Source: Oscillibacter sp. (GTDB lineage Bacteria; Bacillota; Clostridia; Oscillospirales; Oscillospiraceae). Taken from it: a DNA stretch of 53,114 nt. The position numbers were made by a program, and so were the translations under genes. The notes under the pieces are model-generated. The model was given only the letters and a program-made list of their open reading frames with translations. It was not told the origin of the DNA and made no database searches. The stretch lies in contig JAFUNB010000023.1 of assembly GCA_017482345.1 (NCBI GenBank), positions 1-53,114 of the forward strand. Reading direction: 5' to 3'. Positions 15,500-23,405 of the stretch are shown here, one piece after another (the first letter of the stretch is position 1; the number at the start of each line of letters is the position of its first letter).

Positions 15500-17452
15500 A
15501 TGTCCAATGTGATCCTGGCTGAGAGCGCCGGCTTCTGCTACGGCGTGAAGCGTGCCGTGGAGCTGGCTCAGAAGACGGCGGGGGAGTGCGACCACTGCTG
15601 GATGCTGGGCGACCTCATTCACAATACCCATGTGGTGGAGGATCTGGCCAGCCGGGGTATCCGCAAGACGGAAGATCCCGCCGCGCTGAAGGCAGGGGAC
15701 ACGGTGGTCATCCGCTCCCACGGCGAGCTGAAGAGCGTGCTGGACAGTCTGGCGGAGCAGAGCGTCAACTGCGTCAACGCCACCTGTCCCAACGTCATGC
15801 GCATTCAAAAATTGGTGGCTGAAGCAGAGCAGGAGGGACGTCAGGCGGTTATCATCGGTGAGCCGCACCATCCGGAAGTGGTGGGTGTGGCCAGCTGGTG
15901 CCGCAATGCGCTGATTTTCGACGGCCCTGACGCAGTACAGATGTGGCTTGACGAAGATCCGAAAAACCGCGAAATCCCTGTGACCGTGGTATCTCAGACC
16001 ACCTGCATCAGAAAACTTTTTGAAACTTCTTGGAAAATTCTAAAAAAAGAGTGTACAAACGTAAAAATATTTGATACAATATGCCTTGCTACGCATAAGC
16101 GTCAAACGGAAGCGGCGGAAATCGCCGGGAAAGTTGACGTGATGGTTGTGGTGGGAGACCGTAAGAGTGCCAACACAAAACATTTGACGGAAATTTGCAT
16201 GAAGAGATGCCCCCACGTGCTTCAGATCGAAAGCGCGGACGAGCTCTCGCCGGACGTTTTCACCGAATGCTCTGTTGCTGGTCTCACGGGCGGCGCCTCC
16301 ACACCAGCTGGCATTATTAAGGAGGTATATGCAACGATGAGCGAAGAAATCAAAGTGGCCGAGGGCATGGAGTCCTTCGAGGAATTACTGAATCAGTCTT
16401 TTAAAACTTTAAATACAGGAGAGAAGGTCACCGGTACCGTTCTGGCCATCAACCCCACTGAGGTTCTGGTCGATGTTGGTGCTAAGCAGTATGCTTACAT
16501 CAAGATGAGCGAACTGACCGACGACCCCACTGCTAAGCCCGAGGACATCGTGAAGGTCGGCGACGAGATCGAGACCTACATCGTCCGCGTCAACGACGTT
16601 GAGGGTTATGCTGAGCTGTCCAAGAAGCGTCTGGATGCTGTCAAGGTTTGGGAGAACATCGAGACTGCTGTTGAAGAGAAGACCGTGCTGGAAGGCACTG
16701 TCACCGAGGAGAACAAGGGCGGTATCGTGGTGTCCGTTAAGGGCGTCCGCGTGTTCGTTCCCGCTTCTCAGAGCGGTATGCCCCGCGGCGCTGACCTGTC
16801 CGAGATGAAGGGCCAGAAGGTTCAGCTGCGCATCACCGAGGTTAACCGTGCCCGCCGCCGTGTTGTCGGCTCCATCCGCTCTGTCGCTGACGAGGCTCGC
16901 AAGGCCGCTCAGGAGGCAGTTTGGGGCAGCATCGAGGTCGGCAAGCACTACACCGGCACTGTGAAGTCCATGACTTCCTACGGTGTGTTCGTTGACATCG
17001 GCGGCGTTGACGGCATGGTACATATTTCCGAGCTGTCCTGGAGCCGCATCAAGACTCCCGCTGAGGTCTGCAAGGTTGGCGACACCCTGGATGTGTACGT
17101 CATCTCCTTCGACGCTGAGAAGCGCAAGATCTCTCTGGGCTGCAAGGATCATGCTACCAATCCCTGGGAGATGTTCCTGAACCAGTACAGCGTTGGCGAC
17201 GTGGCCTCTGTCCGCATCGTCAAGCTGATGACCTTCGGCGCTTTCGCTGAGGTCGTCCCCGGTGTTGACGGTCTGATCCACATCTCTCAGATCGCTGACC
17301 GCCGCATCGAGAAGCCCGAGGACGTTCTGTCCGAGGGTCAGGTCGTTGAGGCCAAGATCACTGCTGTCGACGAGGAGAAGAAGAAGATCTCCCTGTCCAT
17401 CCGTGCTCTGCTGGCTCCCGCTGCTGAGGAAGTCGTCGAGGACGCTGAGTAA
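15500..17452 (+). CDS. ispH-rpsA: Fusion of IspH (HMBPP reductase) and ribosomal protein S1
   Basis: One 650-residue frame. Residues 1-278 are IspH, the last enzyme of the MEP isoprenoid pathway, with the three [4Fe-4S] cysteines C13, C96 and C195, EPHHPEVVG (Glu126) and late SANT and STPAG substrate residues. Residues about 280-650 are S1 with four OB-fold repeats near 297-365, 383-450, 463-530 and 545-620. The fusion is known in Clostridia. Codon choice changes sharply at the junction: the IspH part is ordinary, the S1 part matches rpsB and tsf. An internal promoter-like element and a strong internal ribosome site before Met280 suggest that S1 is also made alone. The S1 set is shorter than the six repeats of Proteobacteria, as in other Firmicutes. 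Confidence 0.95.
   Translation: MSNVILAESAGFCYGVKRAVELAQKTAGECDHCWMLGDLIHNTHVVEDLASRGIRKTEDPAALKAGDTVVIRSHGELKSVLDSLAEQSVNCVNATCPNVMRIQKLVAEAEQEGRQAVIIGEPHHPEVVGVASWCRNALIFDGPDAVQMWLDEDPKNREIPVTVVSQTTCIRKLFETSWKILKKECTNVKIFDTICLATHKRQTEAAEIAGKVDVMVVVGDRKSANTKHLTEICMKRCPHVLQIESADELSPDVFTECSVAGLTGGASTPAGIIKEVYATMSEEIKVAEGMESFEELLNQSFKTLNTGEKVTGTVLAINPTEVLVDVGAKQYAYIKMSELTDDPTAKPEDIVKVGDEIETYIVRVNDVEGYAELSKKRLDAVKVWENIETAVEEKTVLEGTVTEENKGGIVVSVKGVRVFVPASQSGMPRGADLSEMKGQKVQLRITEVNRARRRVVGSIRSVADEARKAAQEAVWGSIEVGKHYTGTVKSMTSYGVFVDIGGVDGMVHISELSWSRIKTPAEVCKVGDTLDVYVISFDAEKRKISLGCKDHATNPWEMFLNQYSVGDVASVRIVKLMTFGAFAEVVPGVDGLIHISQIADRRIEKPEDVLSEGQVVEAKITAVDEEKKKISLSIRALLAPAAEEVVEDAE
16052..16080 (+). 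promoter_or_regulatory. Candidate internal promoter inside ispH driving the S1 part
   Basis: TGTACA and TACAAT are separated by 17 bases in a markedly AT-rich stretch (about 16010-16090) inside an otherwise GC-rich gene. It lies about 255 bases upstream of the internal start at 16337. Confidence 0.5.
16319..16339 (+). other. Internal ribosome-binding site and start for free S1
   Basis: AAGGAGG (16319-16325) is followed 11 bases later by an in-frame ATG (16337, Met280), exactly at the IspH/S1 boundary. Initiation here would give a 371-residue four-repeat S1. The site is also coding for the linker residues Lys-Glu-Val. Confidence 0.6.
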
Positions 17453-17466
17453 TCAAACAGCCAATC

Positions 17467-17499
17467 AGAGACAGGTCCGAAAGGGCCTGTCTCTTTTTT
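17467..17499 (+). terminator. Terminator of the cmk-plsC-ispH-rpsA operon
   Basis: AGAGACAGGTCC / GGGCCTGTCTCT stem closed by a GAAA tetraloop and followed by a T-run. Confidence 0.92.
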
Positions 17500-17586
17500 G
17501 TCCGCTGCGGTTCGGGCAGACGGGGGAGGAGACAGATGAGGGATTCTCTTTACGTAAAAGTTTTGTGATTTTTTTCACGTTTTCCG

Positions 17587-17615
17587 TTGCATTGGTGAAG
17601 CATGTGTGTTATACT
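17587..17615 (+). promoter_or_regulatory. Sigma-A-type promoter of the butyryl-CoA transferase gene
   Basis: TTGCAT and TATACT are separated by 17 bases and leave a leader of about 55 bases. TGTGTTAT overlapping the -10 (17605-17612) recurs as its complement ATAACACA at 17646-17653, in the leader. Confidence 0.72.
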
Positions 17616-17676
17616 CTTGACAAAGTGCGAAATAATGAATTTTAGATAACACATACAACAACTAGGAGGAAGTTTC

Positions 17677-19017
17677 ATGAACTATCAGGAAATGTATCAG
17701 CAGAAGCTCACCACCGCAGAAGAGGCTGTCAAGGTCGTCAAGTCCGGTGACTGGGTGGACTATGGCTGGTGCGGCAACCATCCCATCGCTCTGGATAAGG
17801 CTCTGGCCGCCCGCAAGGACGAGCTGTACGACGTGAAGCTGCGCGGCGGCGTCACCATGTGGATGCCCGAGGTCTGCAAGGCTCCCGACGCGGCTGACCA
17901 CTTCACCTGGCATTCCTGGCACTGCACCGGCGTTGACCGTAAGATCATCGGCTCCGGCGTCGGCTATTTCAGCCCCATGCGCTATTCCGAGCTGAACCGT
18001 TTCTATCGTGAGAACGTCACCGTTGACGTGGCTATGATCCAGGTCACTCCCATGGACGCCCACGGCAACTTCAACTTCGCTCTGAACGCCTCTCACCTGG
18101 GCGATATGCTGGACACCGCCAAGCACATCATCGTCGAGGTCAACGAGAACATGCCTTGGGTCTATGGCCTGACCGGCACCGAGATCAACATCAAGGACGT
18201 TGACGCTGTTGTTCTGGGTGACAACCCCGCTCTGGCTCAGCTGGCCGGCGGCGGCGCTCCCACCGATGTGGACATCGCTGTTGCCAACCTGGTCGTGCCC
18301 GAGATCCCCAACGGCGCCTGCCTGCAGCTGGGTATCGGCGGCATGCCCAACACCATCGGCTCCATGATCGCTCAGTCCGATCTGAAGGATCTGTCTGTTC
18401 ATACCGAGATGTATGTGGACGGCTTCGTGGATATGGCTCTGGCCGGCAAGATCACCGGTAAGTACAAGAACGTGGATAAGGGCCGCCAGGTCTACGCCTT
18501 CGCAGCCGGCACCCAGAAGCTGTACGACTATATCAACCGCAACCCCGACGTCATGGCCGCTCCCGTTGAGTACACCAACGATGTCCGTGTCATCGCCGAG
18601 ATCGACAACTTCATCTCCATCAACAACGCCGTCAACATGGACCTGTTCGGCCAGGTCAACGCCGAGTCCGCCGGCATCAAGCACATCTCCGGTACCGGCG
18701 GCCAGCTGGACTTCTGCATGGGCGCCTACCTGTCCAAGGGCGGCAAGAGCTTCATCTGCATGTCCTCTGCCATGACCGACAAGAACGGCAACCTGCAGAG
18801 CCGCATCGTTCCCACCCTGAGCAACGGCTCCATCGTCACCGATCCCCGCTCCTGCGCTCACTATATCGTCACCGAGTACGGTATGGTGAACCTGAAGGGT
18901 CTGTCCACCTGGGAGCGCACCGCTCAGCTGATCGAGATCGCTCATCCCCAGTTCCGCGAGCAGCTGATCGCCGACGCCGAGAAGATGCACATCTGGCGTC
19001 GTTCCAACAAGAGATAA
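17677..19017 (+). CDS. but: Butyryl-CoA:acetate CoA-transferase
   Basis: Moves CoA from butyryl-CoA to acetate, releasing butyrate: the last step of butyrate fermentation in many gut Clostridia. The 446-residue protein belongs to the acetyl-CoA hydrolase/transferase family. It has [20 protein letters not shown]-type features, [30 protein letters not shown] (Glu244 is the likely catalytic residue by analogy with 4-hydroxybutyrate CoA-transferase), GQVNAES and [20 protein letters not shown]. Codon bias is as strong as in ribosomal genes, so high expression is expected. It is monocistronic, with a good AGGAGG site. A related 4-hydroxybutyrate or acetate-specific transferase cannot be fully excluded. 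Confidence 0.85.
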   Translation: MNYQEMYQQKLTTAEEAVKVVKSGDWVDYGWCGNHPIALDKALAARKDELYDVKLRGGVTMWMPEVCKAPDAADHFTWHSWHCTGVDRKIIGSGVGYFSPMRYSELNRFYRENVTVDVAMIQVTPMDAHGNFNFALNASHLGDMLDTAKHIIVEVNENMPWVYGLTGTEINIKDVDAVVLGDNPALAQLAGGGAPTDVDIAVANLVVPEIPNGACLQLGIGGMPNTIGSMIAQSDLKDLSVHTEMYVDGFVDMALAGKITGKYKNVDKGRQVYAFAAGTQKLYDYINRNPDVMAAPVEYTNDVRVIAEIDNFISINNAVNMDLFGQVNAESAGIKHISGTGGQLDFCMGAYLSKGGKSFICMSSAMTDKNGNLQSRIVPTLSNGSIVTDPRSCAHYIVTEYGMVNLKGLSTWERTAQLIEIAHPQFREQLIADAEKMHIWRRSNKR

Positions 19018-19035
19018 GTTTTTCCCGTTTATCCG

Positions 19036-19069
19036 CCGGCGGAGCAGCTGCTCCGCCGGTTCTTTTTTT
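19036..19069 (+). terminator. Terminator of the butyryl-CoA transferase gene
   Basis: A perfect 24-bp palindrome (arms CCGGCGGAGCAG / CTGCTCCGCCGG) followed by TTC and seven T. Confidence 0.9.
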
Positions 19070-19102
19070 CATAATTCTCTATCATTTTCACCAAAAAACT
19101 CC

Positions 19103-19131
19103 TTGAAAAATACATATTAACTGGATATAAT
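19103..19131 (+). promoter_or_regulatory. Sigma-A-type promoter of carD-ispD-ispF
   Basis: TTGAAA and a perfect TATAAT are separated by 17 bases, leaving a leader of about 80 bases. Confidence 0.82.
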
Positions 19132-19218
19132 GAAAATTGAGTAAAAATTTGTTCACAGCAGAGGAGACAGAGAGAGCGGTTGCCCGCCACCGCGCGGACG
19201 GGAAAGGGAAGGGAATAC

Positions 19219-19719
19219 ATGTTCAGTATCGGAGATCTGGTCGTGCATCCCATGCACGGCGCAGGTATGATTGAAGGGATCGTCAGAGAGAAGATCGCAG
19301 GCGTCGCACAGGATTACTATGTCTTCAAGATGCCTGTCGGCGGTCTGCTGCTGAAGATCCCCGTAGCCAACAGCGAGACCATCGGTATTCGTACCATCAT
19401 GTCGCAGGCGGATGCAGAACAGCTGCTGGCCGCCATTCCCGGAATGGAAGTCGAAACAAACGCCAACTGGAACAAGCGCTACCGGGAAAACATGGCCCGC
19501 ATGAAGAGCGGAGACCTGTACGAGGTGGCGCGTGTCATCAAGGCCCTCATGCATCGGGAGAAGCAGAGAGGCCTTTCCAACGGTGAACGAAAAATGCTTC
19601 ACAACGCCCGCCAGATCTTGATTTCCGAGGTTGTCATGGCGGAAAACGCTGATTACGCGGAGCTGGAAAAGCGTGTAGACGCAGCCATGCTCCGGACTCC
19701 CGAGGCAAAATCCGATTGA
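19219..19719 (+). CDS. carD: CarD family transcriptional regulator
   Basis: RNA-polymerase-binding regulator of 166 residues that stabilises open complexes. The N-terminal Tudor-like RNAP-interacting domain begins MFSIGDLVVHPMHGAGMIEGI and continues through YYVFKMPVGGLLLKIPVANSETIGIR. The helical C-terminal domain (about residues 75-160) includes WNKRYRENMARMKSGDLYEVARVIKALMHREKQRGLSNGERKML, the CarD/CdnL signature. The start is the ATG after AAGGGAAGGGAATAC; a longer frame from 19180 crosses that ribosome site. The order carD-ispD-ispF is common in Clostridia; the functional reason is unclear. Confidence 0.92.
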   Translation: MFSIGDLVVHPMHGAGMIEGIVREKIAGVAQDYYVFKMPVGGLLLKIPVANSETIGIRTIMSQADAEQLLAAIPGMEVETNANWNKRYRENMARMKSGDLYEVARVIKALMHREKQRGLSNGERKMLHNARQILISEVVMAENADYAELEKRVDAAMLRTPEAKSD

Positions 19720-19733
19720 GAGGAAAGACACGC

Positions 19734-20465
19734 ATGTTTCCTTTTTTCAAGAAGCTGAAAACCCCTGTACGGAAGCGTTGCACCGCGCTGGTTGCCGCTG
19801 CCGGCAGTTCCAACCGCATGGGCGGCGTCAACAAGCTGCTGGAGCCGCTGGATGGTGTTCCCGTTCTGGCCCGCACGCTGCAGGCCCTTGAGCGTGCCGG
19901 CCGTGTGGACGAGATCATCGTGGCCACCCGGGAGGAGGATTTGGCTGAGATCGCCCATCTGTGCCATACATACGGCATTTCCAAATGCAAAAAAGTCATC
20001 CGCGGCGGTGAGAGCCGCGCCCACTCCGTCATGCTGGCCGCACTGGAGGCCGGAACGGAGACGGAGCTGCTGGCTGTGCAGGACGGTGCCCGTCCCCTGG
20101 TGACGCCGGAGCTGATCGACGATGTGATCGCCGCCGCATCCCGCAGCGGTGCGGCAGCGCCTGCCGTTCCTGTGAAAGACACCATCAAGCGCGTCCGGGA
20201 GGACGGCTCTGTGGCCGCCACCGTGGAGCGAAGCTCCCTGCGGGCCGTGCAGACGCCCCAGGTCTTCCAGGCCGACATACTGAAGGCCGCCCTGCAGTCT
20301 GTGTTTGAGCAGGGCCTCGAGGTGACGGACGACTGCTCCGCCGTGGAAAAGCTGGGCAAGACGGTCTATCTCATCGAGGGCGACGAGGCCAATCTGAAGA
20401 TTACCACGCCCATGGATCTGATCCTGGCGGAGGCGATCCTGCGGGCCAGAGAGGAGCAGGCATGA
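19734..20465 (+). CDS. ispD: 2-C-methyl-D-erythritol 4-phosphate cytidylyltransferase
   Basis: Third enzyme of the MEP isoprenoid pathway: joins CTP and methylerythritol 4-phosphate to CDP-methylerythritol. The 243-residue protein carries the nucleotide-binding [22 protein letters not shown], then [31 protein letters not shown] and [26 protein letters not shown], all IspD signatures. A short basic extension ([14 protein letters not shown]) precedes the core. The ATG at 19734 follows GAGAGGAAAG. The stop overlaps the ispF start by 4 bases (ATGA). Confidence 0.95.
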   Translation: MFPFFKKLKTPVRKRCTALVAAAGSSNRMGGVNKLLEPLDGVPVLARTLQALERAGRVDEIIVATREEDLAEIAHLCHTYGISKCKKVIRGGESRAHSVMLAALEAGTETELLAVQDGARPLVTPELIDDVIAAASRSGAAAPAVPVKDTIKRVREDGSVAATVERSSLRAVQTPQVFQADILKAALQSVFEQGLEVTDDCSAVEKLGKTVYLIEGDEANLKITTPMDLILAEAILRAREEQA

Positions 20466-20950
20466 CGAATCTTCGCATTGGACACGGATATGACGTCCAC
20501 CGTCTGGTGGAGGGCCGGAAGCTCATCATCGGCGGCGTGGACATCCCCTGGGAAAAGGGGCTGCTGGGCCATTCCGACGCGGACGTACTGGTCCATGCGG
20601 TCATGGACGCACTGACCGGCGCCGCCCGTCTGGGCGACATCGGCAAGCTGTTTCCCGACACCGATCCCGCCTACGCCGGCATCTCCAGCATCAAGCTGCT
20701 GGCCCATGTGGGCAAGCTGCTGGGGGAGAAGGGCTACGCCGTGGTCAACATCGACTGCGTGCTGCTGGCACAGGCTCCGAAGGTCGGCCCCTACCGGGCG
20801 CAGATGGCCCGGAACATGGCGGCCGCCCTCGGCATCGACACGGAGCAGATCAACGTAAAGGCCACCACAGAGGAGGGCCTCGGCTTTACCGGCGACGGCT
20901 CCGGCATGGCGGCCCACGCGGTGGTGCTGCTGGAAAAACTGAATGGCTGA
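20462..20950 (+). CDS. ispF: 2-C-methyl-D-erythritol 2,4-cyclodiphosphate synthase
   Basis: Cyclises CDP-methylerythritol 2-phosphate with loss of CMP in the MEP pathway; the family is trimeric and zinc-dependent. The 162-residue protein has the metal-binding GHGYDVHRL (Asp and His), [29 protein letters not shown] and [18 protein letters not shown]. The end reads [25 protein letters not shown]. Translation is coupled to ispD by a 4-base overlap. With ispH 4 kb upstream, three pathway genes lie in this window. Confidence 0.96.
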   Translation: MTNLRIGHGYDVHRLVEGRKLIIGGVDIPWEKGLLGHSDADVLVHAVMDALTGAARLGDIGKLFPDTDPAYAGISSIKLLAHVGKLLGEKGYAVVNIDCVLLAQAPKVGPYRAQMARNMAAALGIDTEQINVKATTEEGLGFTGDGSGMAAHAVVLLEKLNG

Positions 20951-20954
20951 CACG

Positions 20955-20985
20955 AAAAGGACACGGTTTTGCGTGTCCTTTTTTT
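20955..20985 (+). terminator. Terminator of carD-ispD-ispF
   Basis: AAAAGGACACG / CGTGTCCTTTT stem around GTTTTG, ending in seven T. Confidence 0.9.
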
Positions 20986-21034
20986 CACGCTTTTTGTTCC
21001 CGTGCATAGGATAGCAGGGAGAGGAGGCGTGTAC

Positions 21035-21286
21035 GTGGAACATTATCTGATCATAGCCCGCTCGGTGACCCACGCCCAGCGCATGCAGAAGCTGCTGGGC
21101 CGCAGCGGGATCCGCAGCGGGATCTTCCGCGCCCCCAGAGAGCTGACCGATCTGGGCTGCGCCTATGCGGTGCAGATCCAGCGGCCCGACCTGACGCAGG
21201 CATTGATGCTCCTGCACCGGGAGCGTCTGGAGCCGGTGCAGATCTATCTGGAGCAGAAGGGATTTTACCGGGAGGTGTCACCGTGA
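21035..21286 (+). CDS. DUF3343 putative Se/S carrier-like protein
   Basis: A small 83-residue cytoplasmic protein of the DUF3343 family, described as putative selenium/sulfur carrier-like. It reads MEHYLIIARSVTHAQRMQKLLGRSGIRSGIFRAPRELTDLGCAYAVQIQ. The PRE...GC stretch is the family's conserved site, and its single cysteine is the presumed Se/S attachment residue. The start is a GTG at 21035, 7 bases after GAGGAGG; a longer frame from 20969 overlaps the terminator. The stop overlaps the start of the cysteine-desulfurase-like gene by 3 bases, so the pair is translationally coupled, which suggests that the desulfurase loads the carrier (inference). Confidence 0.75.
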   Translation: MEHYLIIARSVTHAQRMQKLLGRSGIRSGIFRAPRELTDLGCAYAVQIQRPDLTQALMLLHRERLEPVQIYLEQKGFYREVSP

Positions 21287-22404
21287 TCTATTTTGACAGC
21301 GCAGCAACCACATTCCAGAAGCCGCCGGCGGTCGCATCCGCCATGATGACGGCACTGCACACTATGAGCTCGCCGGGACGAGGCGGCTACGGCGCCGCCA
21401 TGCGGGCGGCAGAGACGGCGTTTGCCTGCCGCAGTGAGGCGGCGGAGCTGTTCCATCTGGACAATCCGGAGCAGGTGGTATTCACCATGAATGCCACCCA
21501 CGCCCTGAACATCGCCATCAAGAGCCTTGTTCCGGAGGGCGGCAGCGTGGTGGTCTCCGGCTGGGAGCACAATGCCGTCACCCGTCCGCTGACGGCGCTG
21601 AAGGCAAATGTGTCCGTAGCAGAGGGACCCCTGTTCGACCGTGACGCGGCGGCCGAGGCCTTTGCGCGGGTGATCAAACCGGGGGTAGACGCCGTCATCT
21701 GCACCCATGTTTCCAACGTCTTCGGCTTCGTTCTGCCGGTGGAGGAGATCGCCGGTATCTGCCGGGAGCAGGGGGTGCCCCTCATCATCGACGCATCCCA
21801 GTCCGCTGGCATTTTACCGCTGGATATGCAGGCACTTTCGGCTGATTTCGTCGCGATGCCGGGACATAAGGGACTGTATGGCCCACAGGGGACAGGACTG
21901 CTTCTGTGCGGTGGCCGCGAGACAAAACCGCTGCTGGAAGGGGGGACGGGAAGCATCTCCGTTCAGCAGGAGATGCCGGACTTCCTGCCGGACCGGCTGG
22001 AGGCCGGCACCCATAATATCCCCGGTATCGCGGGCCTGCTGGAGGGAATCCGTTTTGTCCGCCAACAGGGGACAGATCGGATTTGCGGCCACGAGCGATT
22101 GCTGGCGCAGATGGCGGCGGAGGGCCTGCGGGAATTGCCTGGCGTCCGGGTATTTGCCCGGCCTGATCTGGCCGATCAGGCCGGCGTGGTGTCCTTCACC
22201 GTGGAGGGAAAAGACGTGGAGGAGGTCGGCCGGATGCTGGGCGAGCGGGACATCGCTGTCCGTGCGGGGACTCACTGCGCGCCTCTGGCACACCGCAGCG
22301 CGGGCACCCTGGAGAGCGGTACGGTGCGCCTGAGTTTCTCCGCTTGGAACACGCCGGCCGAAATCCTGCAGTTCTTGAGCGCCATGGAGGAAATCGTTTA
22401 CTAA
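21283..22404 (+). CDS. Class V aminotransferase, cysteine-desulfurase-like PLP enzyme
   Basis: PLP enzyme of 373 residues in the NifS/CsdA branch, expected to take sulfur from cysteine or selenium from selenocysteine. It starts MIYFDSAATTFQKPP (the YxDxAATT motif). It has TMNATHALNIAIKSL, SGWEHNAVTRPL, CTHVSNVFGFVLPVEEI, VPLIIDASQSAGILPLD, and MPGHKGLYGPQGTGLL with the PLP lysine. The sulfur-accepting loop cysteine is in VRAGTHCAPLAHR. The start is GTG, overlapping the preceding stop. It is not next to iscU/nifU, so an Fe-S role is not favoured; pairing with DUF3343 points to Se/S trafficking. Confidence 0.85.
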   Translation: MIYFDSAATTFQKPPAVASAMMTALHTMSSPGRGGYGAAMRAAETAFACRSEAAELFHLDNPEQVVFTMNATHALNIAIKSLVPEGGSVVVSGWEHNAVTRPLTALKANVSVAEGPLFDRDAAAEAFARVIKPGVDAVICTHVSNVFGFVLPVEEIAGICREQGVPLIIDASQSAGILPLDMQALSADFVAMPGHKGLYGPQGTGLLLCGGRETKPLLEGGTGSISVQQEMPDFLPDRLEAGTHNIPGIAGLLEGIRFVRQQGTDRICGHERLLAQMAAEGLRELPGVRVFARPDLADQAGVVSFTVEGKDVEEVGRMLGERDIAVRAGTHCAPLAHRSAGTLESGTVRLSFSAWNTPAEILQFLSAMEEIVY

Positions 22405-22441
22405 TTTTCTGAACAGACCGTTAATTTTCATGCGGTTCACC

Positions 22442-22470
22442 TTGCAATCCAATGGCATATTTTATATAAT
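22442..22470 (+). promoter_or_regulatory. Sigma-A-type promoter of the cdaA operon
   Basis: TTGCAA and a perfect TATAAT are separated by 17 bases, in a short AT-rich gap of 104 bases. Confidence 0.8.
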
Positions 22471-22508
22471 CTAAGTATTCATGGCCTGAAGGAGATGAGT
22501 CTGTCTCA

Positions 22509-23405
22509 ATGGAAGTTAAATTTGCGGAGCTGCCCGCTGTGATCGGTCGATATCTGCTGCTGATCGAGCTGACGGATCTGTTGGATATCGTCATTATGTC
22601 GTTCGTGATGTACAAGGTTTTCATGTACGTCAAAAGTACAAAAGTGGCCAGCCTGCTGAAGGGCCTGCTGGTCTTTTTCGCTGTGCTCATGTTCTCCTAT
22701 GTCTTCAGACTGAACAGCATCAATTTCCTCATGAGCAAGATGGTGGAATGGGGCGTTCTGGCTCTGATCATTCTGTTCCAGCCGGAGCTTCGCCGGCTGC
22801 TGGAGGAGATGGGCAGCAAGCGCTTCATCTCGTTCTTCTCCACTCAGGAGACGCCTGTCAACGCGGTGGAACAGGCCATCGGCCAGACGGTCGTGGCCTG
22901 CACCGAGATGTCCCAGTCCCGTACCGGCGCCCTCATCGTGTTCGAGCGTGAAATGCGGCTGGACGACATGATCCGCAGCGGCACCGTGCTGGACGCCTCT
23001 GTGACCTCCGAGCTGTTCAAGAACATCTTCTTCGTCAAGGCCCCCATGCACGACGGCGCCGTCATCGTCCGCCGTGGCCGGATCCAGGGCGCCGGCTGCA
23101 TGCTGCCCCTGAGCAAGAACGTGAACCTGTCCCGCGATCTGGGCATGCGCCACCGCGCCGGCATCGGCATGAGCGAAAACTCCGACGCCGTGGTGGTCAT
23201 CGTGTCTGAGGAGAGCGGTTCCATCTCCGTCGCCATCGGCGGCATGCTCAAGCGCCATCTGAAGCCCGAAACGCTGGAAAACCTCCTGCGGAACGAACTG
23301 CTTCCGCGGGAGTCCGACGAGGAGGACAAGCCGAAGCTCTCTTTCAATACGCTGCTTGGCATGCTGACATCCAAAAAGAACGGAGGCGGCATCGATGAAG
23401 AATAA
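22509..23405 (+). CDS. cdaA: Diadenylate cyclase CdaA
   Basis: Membrane-bound DAC enzyme that makes c-di-AMP from two ATP, controlling potassium and osmotic balance. The 298-residue protein has three N-terminal membrane segments (about residues 12-40, 47-66 and 79-92). The DAC domain contains KAPMHDGAVIVRRGRI (D182-G183-A184) and LGMRHRAGIGMSENSDAVVVIVSEESGSISVA (R214-H215-R216), the two catalytic motifs. AAGGAG lies 14 bases before the ATG, rather far, but no other in-frame start fits. The stop overlaps cdaR by 11 bases. Confidence 0.95.
   Translation: MEVKFAELPAVIGRYLLLIELTDLLDIVIMSFVMYKVFMYVKSTKVASLLKGLLVFFAVLMFSYVFRLNSINFLMSKMVEWGVLALIILFQPELRRLLEEMGSKRFISFFSTQETPVNAVEQAIGQTVVACTEMSQSRTGALIVFEREMRLDDMIRSGTVLDASVTSELFKNIFFVKAPMHDGAVIVRRGRIQGAGCMLPLSKNVNLSRDLGMRHRAGIGMSENSDAVVVIVSEESGSISVAIGGMLKRHLKPETLENLLRNELLPRESDEEDKPKLSFNTLLGMLTSKKNGGGIDEE

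Noticed and set aside
17617-17646. TTGACA just after the butyryl-CoA transferase -10 as a second promoter
   Set aside because: The nearest AT-rich hexamer (TAGATA) is 20 bases away, beyond normal spacing.
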